This document shows positions 62,094-64,000 of a DNA stretch of 64,000 bases, piece by piece. The stretch comes from Paracnuella aquatica. GTDB lineage: Bacteria; Bacteroidota; Bacteroidia; Chitinophagales; Chitinophagaceae. Within the stretch, counting starts at the first letter, position 1; each line of letters starts with the position of its first letter. The stretch spans positions 1,073,453 through 1,137,452 of the forward strand of contig NZ_QOWJ01000001.1 in NCBI RefSeq assembly GCF_003332885.2, in the 5' to 3' direction. The notes under the pieces were generated by a model that saw nothing but the letters and a program-made list of their open reading frames with translations, made no database searches and was not told the origin of the DNA. The position numbers were made by a program, and so were the translations under genes.

Positions 62094-62945
62094 ATGAGAA
62101 TGCTCGTTACTATTGCAGCACCAATGCTGCTGATCACGGCCTGCCAAAAAGATACAAAAGACAGCGGAAAAGATGATCTGTCGGCCACCGCAACTATCGT
62201 CGTTCCTAATGAAGAAACCTCCAGTGCCCGTGGCCAGCAGGCTAATAAATACAACACTTTTTACGGCCCCACCGAACAATTTGGCGAAGGCAGGGTACGA
62301 AGTTGGGTGAACATCAGCCACGACAACAAGCCACTGGCTATTGGTATGGAATTTACCGAAGGGGTGCTTGTTCAGGAGCATAGCCACAGCAGCGGCGATG
62401 ATCATGGACACGAGGTGTTACTCAAACTGCACCAAAAGGCAAAAGCCGTGATGCCGTTTGATCATTTAACTATGGGATTTATGGCGGAAGGCCACCCGCC
62501 TCCAGGCATCTACACAAAGCCACATTTTGATTTTCATTTTTACAAAATGCCGCTGGCGGAGCGCTTAGCAATTCCGGCTTACGAATTGGCGAAGCCAGCT
62601 TTTGACAAAAATCCGCCTGCTGGCTACCTGCCGCCGGCCTATGGCAAAGCACCGGCTGGCGAAGCCCGCATGGGTGCGCATTGGATGGATGTGCTTTCGC
62701 CTGAATTCAATGGCCAACCGTTCACGCATACGTTTGTGTATGGATCGTACGATGGCGAGGTAAACTTCCTCGAACCAATGGCTTCTCTTGCTTTTCTGCA
62801 GGAAGGTACCAGTGTGCACAAGCCGTTCCGCCAGCCGGAAAAATTTGACCCGGTGAATACCTATTATCCTACGCGATACAACATATGGAAAGACCCGCAG
62901 AACGGCCGGCATTACATTGCATTGGATCAAATGGTTTTGCGATAG
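62094..62945 (+). CDS. His-rich lipoprotein, TTHB210/DUF5602-like
   Basis: This 283-residue lipoprotein has Cys17 after 'MLLITA'. The mature part is rich in histidine: 'QEHSHSSGDDHGHEVLLKLH', 'KPHFDFHFYKMP' and 'ARMGAHWMDVLSPE' are likely metal-binding. The block pattern 'GMEFTEGVL', 'PFDHLTMGFMAEGHPPPGIY' and 'FVYGSYDGEVNFLEPMAS' agrees with the TTHB210-like/DUF5602 family as I remember it, whose function is unknown. It follows the haloperoxidase-like gene by 33 bases and is probably in one operon with it. Confidence 0.75.
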   Translation: MRMLVTIAAPMLLITACQKDTKDSGKDDLSATATIVVPNEETSSARGQQANKYNTFYGPTEQFGEGRVRSWVNISHDNKPLAIGMEFTEGVLVQEHSHSSGDDHGHEVLLKLHQKAKAVMPFDHLTMGFMAEGHPPPGIYTKPHFDFHFYKMPLAERLAIPAYELAKPAFDKNPPAGYLPPAYGKAPAGEARMGAHWMDVLSPEFNGQPFTHTFVYGSYDGEVNFLEPMASLAFLQEGTSVHKPFRQPEKFDPVNTYYPTRYNIWKDPQNGRHYIALDQMVLR

Positions 62946-62952
62946 CAAAATT

Positions 62953-62986
62953 CAAGCAGCACCAAATTGAATGTTGGTGCTGCTTG
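62953..62986 (+). terminator. Hairpin after the His-rich lipoprotein gene
   Basis: A 13-bp stem CAAGCAGCACCAA / TTGGTGCTGCTTG with an eight-base loop lies eight bases after the stop. There is no T-run, so it may act as an mRNA stabiliser or weak terminator. Confidence 0.65.
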
Positions 62987-63041
62987 CAACATGTAGATCG
63001 GTTCCCGGCCTACTATTCTTATTTAAAAAAATACAGGTTAC

Positions 63042-63713
63042 ATGAGGCGCACCGGATTATGCATTTGTTTCATGATCATGCTACAAACCGGCTGTGATAA
63101 GGATGACCGGATTGCCAATCGCCCACCAATTGCCAAAGCAGGCGAATACTTGGTTCTGACATTGCCCGAAAATGCGACGCAGCTGGACGGTTCCGAATCA
63201 TTTGATCCGGACGGAATGATTGGAACTTATTCATGGAAGAAAATTTCGGGTCCGCCGCTTTTCAAATTAAATCATGCCGATGCTCCAAACGTGATGGTAA
63301 GTGAAATGGTCGAAGGTGTATATGTGTTTGAGCTGGAGGTAACCGACGATGGCGGAGCAACCGGAAAAGATTCGCGTACAGTTGTTGTGAACAGAAAAGG
63401 GGAAAGTATTCAGTTCAACAATTTGCCCCCTGCTGGTTCGCCCTGTTTTTTGAAGATCACCAACTACAGCGACCAGCTCCCGCTCATCTTCAGTTTCGAT
63501 GTGTATATCAGGCGTTGGTATGAAGAAAGCAGTTCTGCTGTTTGGATGAAAATTGACAGCATCCCGGATTTGGCTATCAATTCATCGCTGCCTCCAAATT
63601 CTTATTGGTATTGGTATGAAGTGAAAGGAACCGACCTGATCATTCATTACCCTGGCAATATCTTATGCGATTGGGATGGCGCTTTTCATGATGTATATAT
63701 AAGGTATGACTGA
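63042..63713 (+). CDS. PKD-domain lipoprotein, 223 aa
   Basis: This 223-residue lipoprotein has Cys18 in 'IMLQTGC'. A PKD/Ig-like domain fills about residues 28-127: 'RPPIAKAGEYLVLTLPENAT', 'LDGSESFDPDGMIGTYSWKK', 'VYVFELEVTDDGGATGKDSR' and 'TVVVNRKG'. The second half (about 135-223) is an uncharacterised aromatic-rich beta domain ('FDVYIRRWYEESSSAVW'). Such proteins act in adhesion or as surface scaffolds. It is the third lipoprotein in a row and lies just before the rRNA operon end. Confidence 0.85.
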   Translation: MRRTGLCICFMIMLQTGCDKDDRIANRPPIAKAGEYLVLTLPENATQLDGSESFDPDGMIGTYSWKKISGPPLFKLNHADAPNVMVSEMVEGVYVFELEVTDDGGATGKDSRTVVVNRKGESIQFNNLPPAGSPCFLKITNYSDQLPLIFSFDVYIRRWYEESSSAVWMKIDSIPDLAINSSLPPNSYWYWYEVKGTDLIIHYPGNILCDWDGAFHDVYIRYD

Positions 63714-63847
63714 TTGCGCAAAAGCATTAGCATGCTTGGCCTGCAAGCAACAATAAAATAAGTAAAGACTTTTCCGATCAACATGGCCCGTTGCAGATCA
63801 TATTGAAGAATACCAACCATTCCAGCCACCGCACCCTCCCCTAACGC

Positions 63848-63881
63848 AAAACAGCCTGACACTTTTGTGTAAGGCTGTTTT
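63848..63881 (-). terminator. Terminator downstream of the 5S rRNA
   Basis: AAAACAGCCT pairs with AGGCTGTTTT, and the inner ACAC-TTTT-GTGT extends the stem. It lies about 18 bases past the 3' end of the 5S gene on the minus strand. Confidence 0.85.
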
Positions 63882-63898
63882 AATATAAGTAATAAGAT

Positions 63899-64000
63899 TG
63901 GCGGTTACCTACTCTCCCGGAGCATTGCTACTCCAGTACCATTGGCCATGAGGGGCTTAACTTCTCTGTTCGGTATGGGAAGAGGTGGACACCCTCGGAA
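63899..64000 (-). rRNA. rrf: 5S ribosomal RNA (5' end cut by window edge)
   Basis: Read on the minus strand, the sequence contains the conserved 5S loop 'CCGAACAGAGAAGTTAAGCC' and ends in 'GGGAGAGTAGGT' plus 'AACCGCC'. Only about 10-15 bases of the 5' end are missing. 23S and 16S genes should lie beyond the right edge, since 5S is normally last in the operon. Confidence 0.95.

Noticed and set aside
1-64000. CRISPR arrays, tRNA genes, transposases, phage genes
   Set aside because: No regularly spaced repeats, no cloverleaf-like sequence with a matching T-loop, and no integrase or transposase protein pattern were seen.

Overview
The window reads as the chromosome of a member of the Bacteroidota, most likely a Chitinophagaceae-like soil or freshwater saprophyte. 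The evidence is a SusC/SusD pair, a protease with a C-terminal type IX secretion sorting domain, many short lipoproteins, TANNTTTG-type -7 promoter boxes close to start codons, and a Bacteroidota-like 5S rRNA. Genus and species cannot be read from the sequence.

Region 1 (1-12.6 kb) is mostly housekeeping and small-molecule metabolism. It holds the end of a GCS2/YbdK-type carboxylate-amine ligase, a small unknown gene, a secreted amidase, a lipoprotein amidohydrolase, a class I glutamine amidotransferase, an ArsC/YffB-like protein, queA, aspartate kinase, an Ldh_2-type dehydrogenase, a Tat-signal Gfo/Idh/MocA oxidoreductase, ssb and a DUF3072-type protein.

Region 2 (12.6-40.1 kb) is a large glucuronoxylan utilization locus and the main accessory feature. 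A run of ten minus-strand genes encodes a LacI regulator, GH67, an SDR dehydrogenase, GH115, a GH10 lipoprotein, a GPH-type sugar symporter, a cytoplasmic GH43, an SGNH acetylesterase, a two-domain polysaccharide deacetylase/CE15 glucuronoyl esterase, and a second GH10. A divergent plus-strand run encodes SusC, SusD, a GH2 enzyme, a GH10 lipoprotein with an inserted carbohydrate-binding module, and mannonate dehydratase UxuA. Two identical LacI-type palindromes lie between the runs. Inferred flow: surface GH10 cuts acetylated glucuronoxylan, SusCD imports oligosaccharides, periplasmic esterases plus GH115 and GH67 remove acetyl, lignin-ester and (methyl)glucuronic acid decorations, the GPH carrier imports xylo-oligosaccharides, GH43 releases xylose, and UxuA with the SDR may channel glucuronate.

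Region 3 (40.1-54.6 kb) is core: mnmA, a lipoprotein, a T9SS subtilase, an RsmB/NSUN-like RNA methyltransferase, a small outer-membrane barrel, another lipoprotein, sucB-sucA, rpsT and an M14 carboxypeptidase. It also holds intergenic palindromes and a 715-base stretch without a convincing gene.

Region 4 (54.6-64 kb) holds an MFS exporter, a TonB-dependent receptor, a LytTR response regulator and LytS-type kinase, and, divergently, three lipoproteins. The first is a vanadium-haloperoxidase/PAP2 homolog that appears to have lost its catalytic residues. The window ends inside a minus-strand 5S rRNA gene.

No CRISPR array, tRNA gene, transposase or phage gene was seen. The most unusual items are the esterase fusion with the LacI-governed xylan locus, the haloperoxidase-fold pseudoenzyme, and several long perfect inverted repeats between genes.
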